Assembly (NCBI GenBank): GCA_022763185.1
Contig: JALEGL010000008.1
Coordinates: forward strand, 124,001 to 188,000
Origin: a bacterium
Lineage (GTDB): Bacteria > Bdellovibrionota_G > JALEGL01
DNA: 64,000 bases
Reading direction: 5' to 3'
The position numbers and the translations under genes are program-made. Position 1 is the first letter of the stretch. The number at the start of each line of letters is the position of its first letter. The notes below the pieces were generated by a model. The model was not told where the DNA came from and did no database searches. It was given only the letters and a program-made list of their open reading frames with translations. Positions 28,636 through 38,029 of the stretch are shown in pieces.

Positions 28636-29441
28636 TTCAAAGAATTTATGCCATAACATTAAATACTTTTAGAGAAGCCATCAGGCAAAAAGTTTTATAT
28701 GCTCTAGCCTTGTTTTCAGTTTTTATAGTTTTGCTTTCTTTATTTTTAGGTCAGTTGACTTTGGGAGCAGACGTTAAAATCATCAAAGATATGGGTTTAG
28801 CATCCATGATGTTTATTGGTGTAATGATATCAGTTTTTATTGGGGTAGGGCTAATCTTTAAAGAAGTGCAACGTAAAACCATTTACACCTTACTTTCTAA
28901 GCCCGTCCAACGTTATGAGTTTATATTAGGAAAGTTTTTTGGTTTGTGTGCGACGATTGCTCTTGAGCTTTTGTGTATGGCGATATTGCTGTTTATTGTT
29001 TTGAGTTTTTACAAAGAACCTTTAGACTTTAACTTAATAAAACCCATGGTACTTATTTTTTGTGAATTGTGCATCATTGTGGCTGTTGCCTTATTGTTTT
29101 CTTCATACAGTTCATCATTTATGAGTATTATTTTTACTTTGGGCATTTTGTTTTTTGGTCATGCTACGGATGATTTTGTGATGATTGTTAAAAATCAGAT
29201 TTACGCATTGGCAGCAGAAAGTGGCCAGCAAGCTATGTCATCCTGGATCAATTTCTCTGTTAATTTATTGGATGTATTGGAATCTTTTAGTTTAGACATT
29301 TTTGCAATCAATGCAAAAATAGTCCATGGCGTCATGATCCCATGGAGTTATGTTATTCATGCAGTTTTTTATGCATTGTGTATCATTGCTTTAATTCAGG
29401 CATTAACAATATGGGTTTTTAACAAAAAAGATTTACAATAA
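28632..29441 (+). CDS. pilI: ABC-2 type permease, PilI-like
   Basis: A 269-residue integral membrane protein with about six hydrophobic helices, starting with a cytoplasmic helix then LYALALFSVFIVLLSLFLG. The segment YTLLSKPVQRYEFILGKFFG is typical of ABC-2 permeases. It starts inside the stop of pilH, so ATPase and permease are made together. By order it corresponds to pilI. The transported substrate in pilus biogenesis is not known. Confidence 0.82.
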   Translation: MIQRIYAITLNTFREAIRQKVLYALALFSVFIVLLSLFLGQLTLGADVKIIKDMGLASMMFIGVMISVFIGVGLIFKEVQRKTIYTLLSKPVQRYEFILGKFFGLCATIALELLCMAILLFIVLSFYKEPLDFNLIKPMVLIFCELCIIVAVALLFSSYSSSFMSIIFTLGILFFGHATDDFVMIVKNQIYALAAESGQQAMSSWINFSVNLLDVLESFSLDIFAINAKIVHGVMIPWSYVIHAVFYALCIIALIQALTIWVFNKKDLQ

Positions 29442-29444
29442 ATA

Positions 29445-30077
29445 ATGTCCTCTAACATCAATACAAAACAAGTGTTTGGCTATATTGGAGTAGCGTGTGT
29501 ATTGGTTTTTTTGTACAGTAACGTTCGATCCTGTATAGCCTATCATCACGCAAACGCAATGTTAGAAAAAGGTCATCATCAACAGGCCATTGATGCTTAT
29601 GGTGAGTCAATTCGTTGGTACGCACCGATAAATCTATGGAATTATAAGTCAGTAAAAAAATTACAGATGTTGGCAAATAACTTTCAACTTGAGGGTTTGG
29701 TTGGGCCAGCAAAAATGGCTAACCTTGAGTTAAGATCCTCTCTTTCATCAGTGAGAGGTATATATTTTCCCATGTTTTCTATTGCATCCAGTAGCAGCAA
29801 AAAATATGTAGACTTGTTGATTAGTGAATTGAGTATGCTTTCTTCTAGCAGTATAGATTTTAAAATTTTAAAACAAAAGTATATGTTAAATCAATATCGA
29901 CATAAGCATACTTTATTAAGTTTTCTTTTTGTTTTTTGGTTCATCAGTATTGCAATTTGGAGTTTGAAGGCCTTTGATAACAAAGGCCAATTTTATCCGC
30001 ATAAAGTCAATTATGCCTGGAGTGCTTCCAACATTGTTGTTATGGGGTTATGGTTATGCCTATTGATTTATCTATAG
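29445..30077 (+). CDS. Hypothetical membrane protein in pil locus
   Basis: A 210-residue protein with an N-terminal membrane helix (about 10-24), a soluble helical middle with one TPR-like unit (HHANAMLEKGHHQQAIDAYGESI) and two C-terminal helices (about 150-170 and 193-210). It begins 3 nt after pilI and overlaps pilD by 28 nt. It is not a named pil gene that I recognise. Tight coupling on both sides suggests a role in pilin export or maturation with PilI or PilD. Confidence 0.7.
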   Translation: MSSNINTKQVFGYIGVACVLVFLYSNVRSCIAYHHANAMLEKGHHQQAIDAYGESIRWYAPINLWNYKSVKKLQMLANNFQLEGLVGPAKMANLELRSSLSSVRGIYFPMFSIASSSSKKYVDLLISELSMLSSSSIDFKILKQKYMLNQYRHKHTLLSFLFVFWFISIAIWSLKAFDNKGQFYPHKVNYAWSASNIVVMGLWLCLLIYL

Positions 30078-30838
30078 TGGAACAATTTATTTATCTTGTT
30101 TTGGTTTTTTGCTTTGGGGCATGTGTCGGCAGTTTTTGTGGAGTTTGTATGTACCGCTTGCCGCATGCAAAAAGCATAACTTTCTCAAGGTCACACTGTA
30201 TCTCATGTGGGCACTCAATTGTGTGGTATGATAATATCCCCATTCTTTCATGTCTTTTACTCAAAGCCAGGTGTCGCTTTTGTTATGCCTACTATGGTTA
30301 CTTACATTTATTCTATGAGTTTCTGTATGGTGTGGCAGCTGTTTTTTTATGGCTTTATTTTGATAGCTACATTTTAGCTCTGTATGGATTTGCATTGTTT
30401 TCAATTATTATGATCATTACAGATATAGACTTCAGGTTTAAAATTATTCCGGATGAAGTTCTTATTTTTGCTATGGTCTTAGGTGTATGCATGTTGGGGC
30501 TAAGTTATGTTTTTCAACTGCCATGGCCAGTCAATGTTTATGAAGCTATTTTAGGCTCAGTAGGAGGTTTTGGGTTTTTATGGCTAATTTCTTTTGTATA
30601 CAGCATGGTCAGAAATAAAGAGGGCTTGGGTTTTGGAGATGTGAAAATGATGGCCTGGATTGGTTTGCATGTTGGTCTTTTAGGTGTAGCACAAGTTTTG
30701 TTTTTTGCATCTTTGCTTGGTGTTGTTATGTGGGTGTTGGCAAAAATAATATACCAGTTTAAAAAAGACGATGCGATTGCTTTTGGGCCATATCTTGGAG
30801 GGGCTTTTTTAGTGATTTGGTTGCTAATGTTTGCTTAA
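30050..30838 (+). CDS. pilD: Prepilin leader peptidase / N-methyltransferase
   Basis: Polytopic aspartyl protease that removes prepilin leaders and methylates the new N-terminus. The N-terminal methylase region has the zinc-type pairs CISC and CRFC. The two catalytic aspartates lie in the motifs TDIDFRFKIIPD and GFGD (LGFGDVKMM). The protein has 262 residues. It starts within the previous gene; ATG 30056 is an equally possible start. Substrates in this window are PilA and the minor pilin at 32266. Confidence 0.95.
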   Translation: MVMPIDLSIVEQFIYLVLVFCFGACVGSFCGVCMYRLPHAKSITFSRSHCISCGHSIVWYDNIPILSCLLLKARCRFCYAYYGYLHLFYEFLYGVAAVFLWLYFDSYILALYGFALFSIIMIITDIDFRFKIIPDEVLIFAMVLGVCMLGLSYVFQLPWPVNVYEAILGSVGGFGFLWLISFVYSMVRNKEGLGFGDVKMMAWIGLHVGLLGVAQVLFFASLLGVVMWVLAKIIYQFKKDDAIAFGPYLGGAFLVIWLLMFA

Positions 30839-30869
30839 TGTTGGCAAAGAGATAGTATATTTTTAGCAT

Positions 30870-32240
30870 ATGTTAAGTGGCTTGAAAGTATTGATCCATC
30901 AAAAAAGTTTTCAGGATGCCCAAACTTTTGCTTTTCGTTTGAAGCAAGAAGAAGTTGAGACAGCATACTGTCGGCAGTTAAACGAGTATCAATCTGTATT
31001 AAAAGACTTTAGACCGAATTACTTTATCCTTGAAATAGAATACATGGATGACAATATAGTTGAGTTGCTTGAGGATATCATTGAGCATTACCAACATGTT
31101 TTTATTATTGTTATGGCCAATCAAAAAAACTTTGATGATGCCACAAGGGCAATGCAAAGCAAAGCCTTTGATTATTTTTTTAAGCCAGTAAAAGCAGATG
31201 ATTTGGTTTTTTCCCTAAAAAAACATGAGTTAAGAAAAAAATACAGCAATAAGCAAAAGGATCTTGGTCAAGCTGATGTCTTTAGTAATATTATATCCAA
31301 CAGTAAAACGATGCAGCAAGTTTTTACAACAGTCGAAAAAATAGCGCCATACAAAACAACGTGTTTGGTTTTAGGTGAAAGTGGAACGGGTAAAGAGTTG
31401 TTGGCCAATGCTATTCACCAAACCAGCACAAGAAAAAATAAACCTTTTGTTACAGTCAATTGCGGAGCCATTCCAGAAAACTTATTAGAAAGCGAGCTCT
31501 TTGGTCATAAAAAAGGAGCCTTCACAGGTGCCGTCAGTGATAAAAAGGGCTTATTTGAAGAAGCAGATGGTGGAACATTATTTTTAGATGAAATTGGTGA
31601 GTTACCTTTGCTTTTGCAGGTTAAGCTGCTTAGGGTTTTACAAGAAGAAGAGATACGCAAGGTTGGTGACATTCAGGCAAAAAAAATAGATGTTAGAATT
31701 ATTGCAGCAACTTTAAAAAACCTAGAAGATGCAGTGAATAAAGGGAACTTTAGAGAAGATTTGTATTACCGTTTGAATGTCTTGCCTATTCACTTGCCAG
31801 CACTCAAAGAAAGAAAAGAAGATATTCCACTTTTGATTGAACACTTTATTCAAAAGAAAAATAAAAAATTATCATCAAATGTGGAATCCATAACTGAGGA
31901 AGCATTAAAAAAACTACTGGATTATGATTGGCCCGGTAATATCAGGGAGCTTGAAAATACAATCGAACGATCAATGATTCTGGTCACAGGTAAAGAAATA
32001 ACGGTAGAAAACCTACCTGCTCAATTTCAAGCTAATAGCATGACAGGAGCTGTATCTGGTGAAAACTATAAATTTGAACTTGCTTCATTGTCAATTAAGA
32101 AAATGACTCGAAAAATCGAAGAAGACTTAATCTTAAAGGTTTTAGATCAAGTTGAGGGCAACAGGACCAAAGCGGCTAAAATTTTAGAAATTAGTCATAG
32201 AGCATTGCTTTATAAAATAAAAGAGTACGGAATTTCTTAG
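30870..32240 (+). CDS. Sigma-54 activator with degenerate receiver domain
   Basis: A 456-residue NtrC-type protein. The AAA+ domain is complete ([24 protein letters not shown]), and a Fis-type HTH ends it ([20 protein letters not shown]). The N-terminal receiver is not normal: the acidic pair after strand 1 is missing (VLIHQKS), the phospho-acceptor position is Glu55 (FILEIEYMD) and the Thr/Ser switch is Ala, while the Lys is kept (FKPV). It therefore cannot be phosphorylated in the usual way and may be constitutively active or controlled by binding. It lies 31 nt after pilD and 25 nt before the minor pilin gene, with no sensor kinase gene beside it. Confidence 0.88.
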   Translation: MLSGLKVLIHQKSFQDAQTFAFRLKQEEVETAYCRQLNEYQSVLKDFRPNYFILEIEYMDDNIVELLEDIIEHYQHVFIIVMANQKNFDDATRAMQSKAFDYFFKPVKADDLVFSLKKHELRKKYSNKQKDLGQADVFSNIISNSKTMQQVFTTVEKIAPYKTTCLVLGESGTGKELLANAIHQTSTRKNKPFVTVNCGAIPENLLESELFGHKKGAFTGAVSDKKGLFEEADGGTLFLDEIGELPLLLQVKLLRVLQEEEIRKVGDIQAKKIDVRIIAATLKNLEDAVNKGNFREDLYYRLNVLPIHLPALKERKEDIPLLIEHFIQKKNKKLSSNVESITEEALKKLLDYDWPGNIRELENTIERSMILVTGKEITVENLPAQFQANSMTGAVSGENYKFELASLSIKKMTRKIEEDLILKVLDQVEGNRTKAAKILEISHRALLYKIKEYGIS

Positions 32241-32265
32241 GTTTTTGTTAGAATAGTCTTATAGG

Positions 32266-33012
32266 ATGAAGCAGTTAGCAAAAAGTAGCAAGGCATTTAC
32301 AGTGATAGAGCTGTTGGTTGCGTTGATGGTTTTGTCTATAGGTCTTTTAGGTGTTGTTTTGATGACAACCATGCTTAAGCGACGTGCCGTAGGGGCTTCT
32401 CAAATGTCTAAAGCTGTTAACTTGTGTCAAACAAAGTTAGAGCAAATGAAGGAACATAATTGGGTTGATGTGGGTTCAGTCACGGATGCAGGAACATCAG
32501 ATGAAATGTATGTTTATGGGAGAGAATCAGGAAAAATGATTCAAAAAGCCGATATCAATGAACTGGGCAATACTTGGGCAGAACAATTTGCCGTAGAGTC
32601 GACCAAAGCTGCATCACCCTGTAGTGGGGAATCTTTACCAGCTCAATCAAGCACCAATGACTGTGCAACAGCACTAAGAAAGCTTGGCTCGTATCGGTTG
32701 AAATTGACCATGACCGTCTGCAAGGGAGAAGATTATAGCAGTACTGGAACACCTCCGGCAGGAACTTCTACAATTTTAGAAAAAATTGACGGGGTCGTAA
32801 AACCTTACAAAGAACCAGACTGCCGAGTCAAAATAACAGACACAGAGCGCCCAGTTTCTTTAGCATGTCAAAGCTCAGATTTAACTGCAGATCCTGCTAG
32901 TGAAGCGGCTGATGATGAAAAAATTGTTAAAGTTTTATGCTCTTGGCGATCATCGCAAGGTTCATGTTTTTCTGTTGCGTCTGAAACCACTTTGGTTGAT
33001 TTAAACCTTTAA
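32266..33012 (+). CDS. Minor pilin, PilV-like prepilin
   Basis: A 248-residue prepilin. The leader ends in Ala10, not the usual Gly, with cleavage expected before Phe11 (KA/FTVIELL) and Glu at mature position 5. The hydrophobic helix VALMVLSIGLLGVVLM follows. The motif pattern resembles type IV pilus modification protein PilV. The globular domain has eight or so Cys, so it is probably disulfide-stabilised, unlike PilA. It closes the pil locus after the second sigma-54 activator. It may prime pilus assembly or sit at the tip. Confidence 0.82.
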   Translation: MKQLAKSSKAFTVIELLVALMVLSIGLLGVVLMTTMLKRRAVGASQMSKAVNLCQTKLEQMKEHNWVDVGSVTDAGTSDEMYVYGRESGKMIQKADINELGNTWAEQFAVESTKAASPCSGESLPAQSSTNDCATALRKLGSYRLKLTMTVCKGEDYSSTGTPPAGTSTILEKIDGVVKPYKEPDCRVKITDTERPVSLACQSSDLTADPASEAADDEKIVKVLCSWRSSQGSCFSVASETTLVDLNL

Positions 33013-33141
33013 TTTACATAAACGCAGCGGCTTTAGTCTTTAATAATATGCTCTCTTTGTAATATACCGGCAAAAAAGTAATATTTATTGAGTTTTTGTG
33101 TTTGAGTGTTATATCTACAGCCAATAGCTGAGGAGGACACA

Positions 33142-34371
33142 TTGGTCGAACAAAACGGAAAAAAAATTGAATTTGATAGTAAGCACAAGCCCATTGTTTC
33201 TGATAACCCCACAATACTTTTTATTGAAGGTGATGGCGTTGGCCCTGACATCTGGAGAGCCAGCCAAAATGTTTTTGATTCAGCTGTTGAGTTTGCTTAT
33301 AAAGGTCAAAAAAAAGTTGCCTGGAAAGAGATTTTTGCCGGTGAAAAAGCCAAAGAAAAGTATGATGATTACCTTCCTCAAGAGACTTTAGATGCAATTA
33401 AAGAGTATAAAATTGCCATCAAAGGTCCGTTAACAACACCTGTAGGTGGAGGGTTTAGAAGTTTAAATGTAGGCTTAAGGCAGATTTTTGATTTGTATGC
33501 TTGTGTTCGACCCATTAAGTATTTTGATGGTGTAGAAGCACCTATCAAACGACCACAAGATGTAGATATGGTTGTTTTTAGAGAGAACACGGAAGATGTT
33601 TACGCGGGCATAGAATGGGAAGCGGGTTCTGAAAATGCCAATAAGCTGTTGCACTTTTTAAATGGAACATTGAACTGTAAATTAGATTTAGCCTATGGTT
33701 TAGGTATAAAACCTATCAGTGAAAAGGGCTCAAAGCGTTTGGTTAAAAAAGCTATTGAGTATGCCATTGAAAGAAATTTACCATCCGTCACCTTGGTCCA
33801 CAAAGGTAATATTCAAAAGTTTACAGAGGGTGCTTTTGCAAAGTGGGGCTATGAATTGGCTAAAGAAGAATTTTCTGAGCAAACCATTACTGAAAAGGAA
33901 CTGTTTGATCAATACAATGGTCAGTGTCCAGCTGGTAAAATAGTCATCAAGGATAGAATTGCAGATGCCATGTTTCAACAAGCATTGCTAAGGCCAAAAG
34001 AGTACAGTGTTTTGGCTACAACCAACTTAAATGGTGATTATTTATCAGATGCTTTGATTGCGCAGGTCGGTGGACTAGGTTTAGGGCCAGGCGCTAACTT
34101 GGGTGAAGAAATTGCAATTTTTGAAGCTACTCATGGCTCGGCACCAAAATATACTGGTATGGATAAAGTAAACCCTGGTTCAGTAATTTTATCAGGTGTT
34201 ATGATGTTTGAACATATGGGTTGGACTGAAGTTGCAAATTTGATTAAAACATCTTTGCAAACCACTATAGCCAACAAAACTGTGACCTATGATTTAGAAA
34301 GGCAAATGGATAATGCAACATTGTTAAAATGTTCAGAGTTCGGTGAGGCAATTGTAAAAAACTTTAAATGA
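33142..34371 (+). CDS. icd: Isocitrate dehydrogenase (NADP-type)
   Basis: It oxidises isocitrate to 2-oxoglutarate in the TCA cycle. It resembles E. coli Icd closely: [10 protein letters not shown] near the start, the substrate loop [19 protein letters not shown] containing the regulatory Ser, and the late FEATHGSAP motif. The start is TTG at 33142, with GAGGAGG ending 5 nt upstream; an in-frame codon at 33106 lies before the ribosome site and is rejected. The product has 409 residues. It is followed by a 427-nt gap with the structured mdh leader. Confidence 0.96.
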   Translation: MVEQNGKKIEFDSKHKPIVSDNPTILFIEGDGVGPDIWRASQNVFDSAVEFAYKGQKKVAWKEIFAGEKAKEKYDDYLPQETLDAIKEYKIAIKGPLTTPVGGGFRSLNVGLRQIFDLYACVRPIKYFDGVEAPIKRPQDVDMVVFRENTEDVYAGIEWEAGSENANKLLHFLNGTLNCKLDLAYGLGIKPISEKGSKRLVKKAIEYAIERNLPSVTLVHKGNIQKFTEGAFAKWGYELAKEEFSEQTITEKELFDQYNGQCPAGKIVIKDRIADAMFQQALLRPKEYSVLATTNLNGDYLSDALIAQVGGLGLGPGANLGEEIAIFEATHGSAPKYTGMDKVNPGSVILSGVMMFEHMGWTEVANLIKTSLQTTIANKTVTYDLERQMDNATLLKCSEFGEAIVKNFK

Positions 34372-34419
34372 AATAATATGAGGGTTTAATAAATATTAAT
34401 TAAATTTTTAAAGAATCAG

Positions 34420-34798
34420 TTTGAAATATATTGATCCTAATGGCTCACACAATTGGCTGGCTTTGCCAGCCAAGACTCGCCATACGGACAAAAATATTTC
34501 AAATGTAATAACAAGCCAATTTTATATTGGTTTGTTCACGGGAGTGAAAAAATAAAAACAAAGGAGAGACAAGGCCTCGTGCTGTAGTCGACCTGAGTGG
34601 GCGCCGCAAAAGCGGCATAAGTTGTACTAGATCATCGCAAGGCAAAAGCCTTGCTCTTCACAAGTACAGCTTTATGAATTGATCCAAAACGACGTTTTTG
34701 GATCAAGAAGGGGCGGGCTTTGCATAAGAACCTGTAAGACACGGGGTCTAACAGGTTCTAAAGATCCCCCTTAGAAAGAAATAACAAGAGGAGAGATA
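34420..34798 (+). ncRNA. Structured 5' leader of mdh-sucC-sucD (copy 1 of shared element)
   Basis: This untranslated stretch can fold into many helices: outer helix 34420-34429 with 34494-34503 (10 bp), TCC/GGA and TGGC/GCCA inner pairs, hairpin 34453-34461 with 34465-34473 (9 bp), 34511-34520 with 34526-34535, 34679-34689 with 34696-34706 (11 bp), 34727-34735 with 34751-34759 (9 bp), and closing AAGGGG 34708-34713 with CCCCTT 34767-34772. Conserved blocks shared with the ndk leader are ACTCGCCATACGGA (34475-34488), AGGCCNNGTGC (34572-34582), CGACCTGAGTGGG (34589-34601) and AAGATCCCCC (34761-34770). The mdh ribosome site AGAGGAG follows. I know no named class with this sequence. A cis-regulatory RNA is inferred. 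Confidence 0.65.
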
Positions 34799-35737
34799 AT
34801 GGGAAGAAAGAAAATAACAATTGTAGGTGCTGGAAATGTCGGCGCAACAGCTGCTCATTGGGCTGCTCAAAAGGCTTTAGGTGATATTGTATTGATTGAT
34901 ATTGCTGAAGGTATTCCACAAGGTAAAGCTTTGGACTTGATGCAAGCAGCTCCTATTGAAGGTTACGATGTTAATATCATGGGTACGCAAGATTATAAAG
35001 ATACAGCAGACTCTGATGTTGTTGTGATCACTGCTGGTTCACCGAGAAAACCTGGAATGAGCCGTGATGATTTGCTTTCTATCAATGCAAAAATTGTTAA
35101 AAGTGTGACCAGTGAAATTGTGAAGTATTCACCCAATTGTATCTTGATCGTTGTTTCTAATCCTTTGGATGCCATGGTTTATGTGGCTTCTGAAGTGAGT
35201 CAGTTTCCAAGAGAAAGAGTGTTTGGTATGGCGGGTGTGTTGGACTCTGCGCGTTACCGTTGCTTTTTGGCAGAAGCACTGGAGTGTTCTGTGAAAGATG
35301 TTTTTGCTTTTGTTTTGGGAGGTCACGGAGATACCATGGTGCCTTTGCCTAAATATTCTACCATGGCCGGTATTCCAATTACAGAGCTACTGAGTGAAAA
35401 CAAAGTCAATGAAATTGTAAATAGAACCAAGCATGGTGGTGCAGAAATCGTCAACTTTCTTAAAACCGGCTCCGCATTTTATGCGCCTTCAGCCGCAATC
35501 GTAGAAATGGTTGAGAGTATTTTGTATGACCAAAAACGTGTTTTACCCACTTGTGTAAAATTGCAAGGAGAATTTGGTATAGACAATACCTTTGTGGGGG
35601 TTCCTGTTAAGTTAGGTAGCAAGGGTGCTGAACAAGTTGTTGAAGTTAAGTTAAATGAAGAAGAAAGCAGTGCGTTAAATACGTCAGCGGCTGCAGTTAA
35701 AGAGTTGATGAGCTCGGTAGCGAGGTTTATAGGATGA
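34799..35737 (+). CDS. mdh: Malate dehydrogenase
   Basis: LDH-like malate dehydrogenase of 312 residues. NAD-binding GAGNVG is at 10-15. Substrate arginines are Arg83 and Arg89 ([11 protein letters not shown]) and Arg152; the catalytic pair is Asp149 and His176 (GGHGDTMVP). Arg83 in place of Gln indicates malate specificity over lactate. It overlaps sucC by 4 nt (ATGA), making an mdh-sucC-sucD operon. A long structured leader lies upstream. Confidence 0.96.
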   Translation: MGRKKITIVGAGNVGATAAHWAAQKALGDIVLIDIAEGIPQGKALDLMQAAPIEGYDVNIMGTQDYKDTADSDVVVITAGSPRKPGMSRDDLLSINAKIVKSVTSEIVKYSPNCILIVVSNPLDAMVYVASEVSQFPRERVFGMAGVLDSARYRCFLAEALECSVKDVFAFVLGGHGDTMVPLPKYSTMAGIPITELLSENKVNEIVNRTKHGGAEIVNFLKTGSAFYAPSAAIVEMVESILYDQKRVLPTCVKLQGEFGIDNTFVGVPVKLGSKGAEQVVEVKLNEEESSALNTSAAAVKELMSSVARFIG

Positions 35738-36897
35738 ATATTCATGAGTATCAAGCCAAGCAGTTATTTAAAACTGCTGGTATTCCAGTGTTAAATTCAA
35801 TTGTTGCAAAAAATGCTTCAGAAGCTGAGCAAGCAGCCAAAGATCTTGGTGGAGATGGCCCTTGGGTTGTTAAAGCGCAAGTTCATGCTGGCGGTCGCGG
35901 TAAAGCTGGGGGTGTGAAGCTTTGCAAAAGCTTAAGTGAGGTCAAAGAGACAGCAGAAGAAATTTTAAGCAAGCCTCTGGTAACGCATCAAACAGGACCG
36001 CAAGGTGTTCCTGTACCCTGTGTTCTGGTTGAAGAGGGCTGCGCTATTGATAATGAGCTGTACTTTGCAGCTGTTTTAGACAGAGAAACCGCTAGCATTA
36101 CTCTGATGGCCAGTCAAGAGGGGGGTGTTGAGATTGAAGAAGTGGCTGAGGCAACACCAGAAAAGATTATTAAAGTCAAAGTTGACCCTGGTTATGGTTT
36201 AGATGCTTATCAAGCGCGTCAACTGTGTTTTGGCTTAGGTTTAGATAAAGCTTTACATAAAGATTTTTCTGCATTGGCCAAGAATTTAACCGACTTATTT
36301 ACAAAATTAGATTGTTCCTTGGTAGAAATTAACCCCTTGGTGATTACCAAAGACAATACATTGGTCGCCCTTGACGGTAAGGTTAACTTTGATGAAAACG
36401 CACTGTACAGACATAAAGAGTTGTTAGAACTTCGTGACCTTAGCCAAGAGAATGAACGTGATATTGAAGCTCAAAAGTGGAATCTCAATTATATTGACCT
36501 TGAGGGTAATATTGGTTGTATGGTCAATGGCGCTGGTCTAGCGATGGCTACCATGGATACCGTTAAACTTTACGGTGGAGAGCCTGCAAACTTCTTGGAT
36601 GTTGGTGGCGGAGCAACCACTGAAATGGTGAGTGAAGCATTTAAGATTTTGGTCAGTGATAGCAATGTTAAAAGTATTTTCGTTAATATTTTTGGTGGTA
36701 TCATGCGTTGTGATGTGTTGGCTGAAGGTATAGTACAAGCTGTTGAGCAAGTCGGTTTAGAAATCCCTCTTATTGTGCGTCTGGAAGGAACCAATGTCGA
36801 TAAAGGACGAGAAATTTTAAACGATTCAGGCTTAAATATTCAAGCAACTTCGGATATGGGTGAAGCTGCACAATTGGCTGTTGCCTCAGTAAAGTAA
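35734..36897 (+). CDS. sucC: Succinate-CoA ligase, beta subunit
   Basis: ATP-grasp subunit of the enzyme that turns succinyl-CoA into succinate with substrate-level phosphorylation. Typical start [19 protein letters not shown], the motifs [16 protein letters not shown] and LDVGGGA, and a late [10 protein letters not shown] motif are all present in 387 residues. It is translationally coupled to mdh and followed by sucD after 17 nt. Confidence 0.97.
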   Translation: MNIHEYQAKQLFKTAGIPVLNSIVAKNASEAEQAAKDLGGDGPWVVKAQVHAGGRGKAGGVKLCKSLSEVKETAEEILSKPLVTHQTGPQGVPVPCVLVEEGCAIDNELYFAAVLDRETASITLMASQEGGVEIEEVAEATPEKIIKVKVDPGYGLDAYQARQLCFGLGLDKALHKDFSALAKNLTDLFTKLDCSLVEINPLVITKDNTLVALDGKVNFDENALYRHKELLELRDLSQENERDIEAQKWNLNYIDLEGNIGCMVNGAGLAMATMDTVKLYGGEPANFLDVGGGATTEMVSEAFKILVSDSNVKSIFVNIFGGIMRCDVLAEGIVQAVEQVGLEIPLIVRLEGTNVDKGREILNDSGLNIQATSDMGEAAQLAVASVK

Positions 36898-36914
36898 ATA
36901 GGGAGAACGTAACG

Positions 36915-37784
36915 ATGTCTATTTTAGTTGATAAAAATACAAAAGTCATTGTGCAAGGGATTACCGGTAAAAACGGAACATTCCATGCAACAACCTGTAA
37001 AGAATATGGCACTCAAATTGTTGCTGGTGTTACACCTGGCAAAGGTGGTCAAAATGTAGAAGGTATTCCTGTTTACAATACGGTTGCCGAAGCCAAACAA
37101 GATCATGATGTTGATGCAACCATGATTTATGTTCCAGCTCCTTTTGCTGCCGATGCGGTTTTAGAGGCTGTAGAGAATGAAATTCCACTCATTGTCTGCA
37201 TAACAGAAGGTATCCCTGTAATGGATATGATTCGTGTTAAGCGTGCCGTTGCTTTAAGCAAAAGCCGTTTGATTGGGCCGAACTGTCCTGGAATTATTAC
37301 TCCTGGTGGAGCAAAAATAGGTATTATGCCGGGCTATATACATAAACCAGGTAGAGTGGGGATTGTATCTAAAAGTGGTACCTTGACCTATGAAGCAGTT
37401 CATCAAGTTAGCCAAGCTGGCCTTGGACAGTCAACGTGTGTTGGTATTGGTGGGGACCCCATTATTGGTTCAACATTTTTAGATATTTTACCTTTATTTG
37501 ATCAGGATGAAGACACGGACTTAGTGATTATGCTTGGTGAAATTGGGGGTAACGCTGAGCAGGAAGCCGCTCAACTGATTAAAGAAACCTTCAATAAGCC
37601 CGTGGTTGGTTTTATTGCCGGAACAACGGCGCCGGAAGGACGAAGAATGGGACATGCTGGCGCTATTATTTCTGGTGGAAAAGGCACAGCCAAAGAAAAG
37701 AAAGAAGTGATGAACGCATGTGGCATTACTGTGGTTGACAACTTGACTGAATTGGGTAAAACCGTCAGCAGTATTTTAAAATAA
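36915..37784 (+). CDS. sucD: Succinate-CoA ligase, alpha subunit
   Basis: CoA-binding subunit with the Rossmann motif [10 protein letters not shown] and the phospho-histidine motif [10 protein letters not shown] near the C-terminus (residue about 250). The 289 residues are standard. GGGAG lies upstream of the ATG. The second copy of the shared leader element starts only 17 nt after its stop, so that element may lie within a longer mdh-sucCD-ndk transcript. Confidence 0.97.
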   Translation: MSILVDKNTKVIVQGITGKNGTFHATTCKEYGTQIVAGVTPGKGGQNVEGIPVYNTVAEAKQDHDVDATMIYVPAPFAADAVLEAVENEIPLIVCITEGIPVMDMIRVKRAVALSKSRLIGPNCPGIITPGGAKIGIMPGYIHKPGRVGIVSKSGTLTYEAVHQVSQAGLGQSTCVGIGGDPIIGSTFLDILPLFDQDEDTDLVIMLGEIGGNAEQEAAQLIKETFNKPVVGFIAGTTAPEGRRMGHAGAIISGGKGTAKEKKEVMNACGITVVDNLTELGKTVSSILK

Positions 37785-37800
37785 GTACTTTTAAGGCTAA

Positions 37801-38029
37801 GCTAAGAAAAAGTTTCCTACTGGCTTCAAACAATGACCAGTTTCACAGGCCAAACTCGCCATACGGAACTCTTTTTCTTAGCTAGCTAAAATAGTTTTTT
37901 ACTTAACTTATAAAAACTAACCTGGAGGATAGGCCATGTGCCGCTTCCGACCTGGGTGGGATGAATTTGGCGGAGACCGCGTCTTCGCCAAAGAAGGGGG
38001 GAAGATCCCCCCTTAGAAGAGGAGAACAG
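37801..38029 (+). ncRNA. Structured 5' leader of ndk (copy 2 of shared element)
   Basis: The same architecture as the mdh leader in shorter form. The outer helix GCTAAGAAAAAG (37801-37812) pairs perfectly with CTTTTTCTTAGC (37871-37882), a sequence unrelated to the mdh helix. Inner TCC/GGA and TGGC/GCCA pairs are kept. Shared blocks are CCTACTGGCT (37816-37825), ACTCGCCATACGGA (37854-37867), AGGCCNNGTGC (37931-37941), CGACCTGGGTGGG (37948-37960) and AAGATCCCCCC. The last hairpin, AAGGGGGG (37994-38001) with CCCCCCTT (38007-38014), ends 4 nt before the ribosome site AGAGGAG of ndk. Regulatory RNA is inferred, not proven. Confidence 0.65.

Noticed and set aside
33106-33141. In-frame extension of icd to 33106
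   Set aside because: The strong GAGGAGG lies downstream of it and directly before TTG 33142.
34372-34419. Promoter for the mdh leader
   Set aside because: The stretch is so AT-rich that several weak -10-like boxes occur; none has a convincing -35.
37961-38029. In-frame 23-codon extension of ndk
   Set aside because: It runs through the structured leader; the family start and a strong ribosome site fix ATG 38030.
34420-38029. Leader elements as copies of a simple mobile repeat
   Set aside because: The enclosing helices differ in sequence while the core is kept, and both copies sit directly before start codons of metabolic genes; a recent repeat insertion would show uniform identity.
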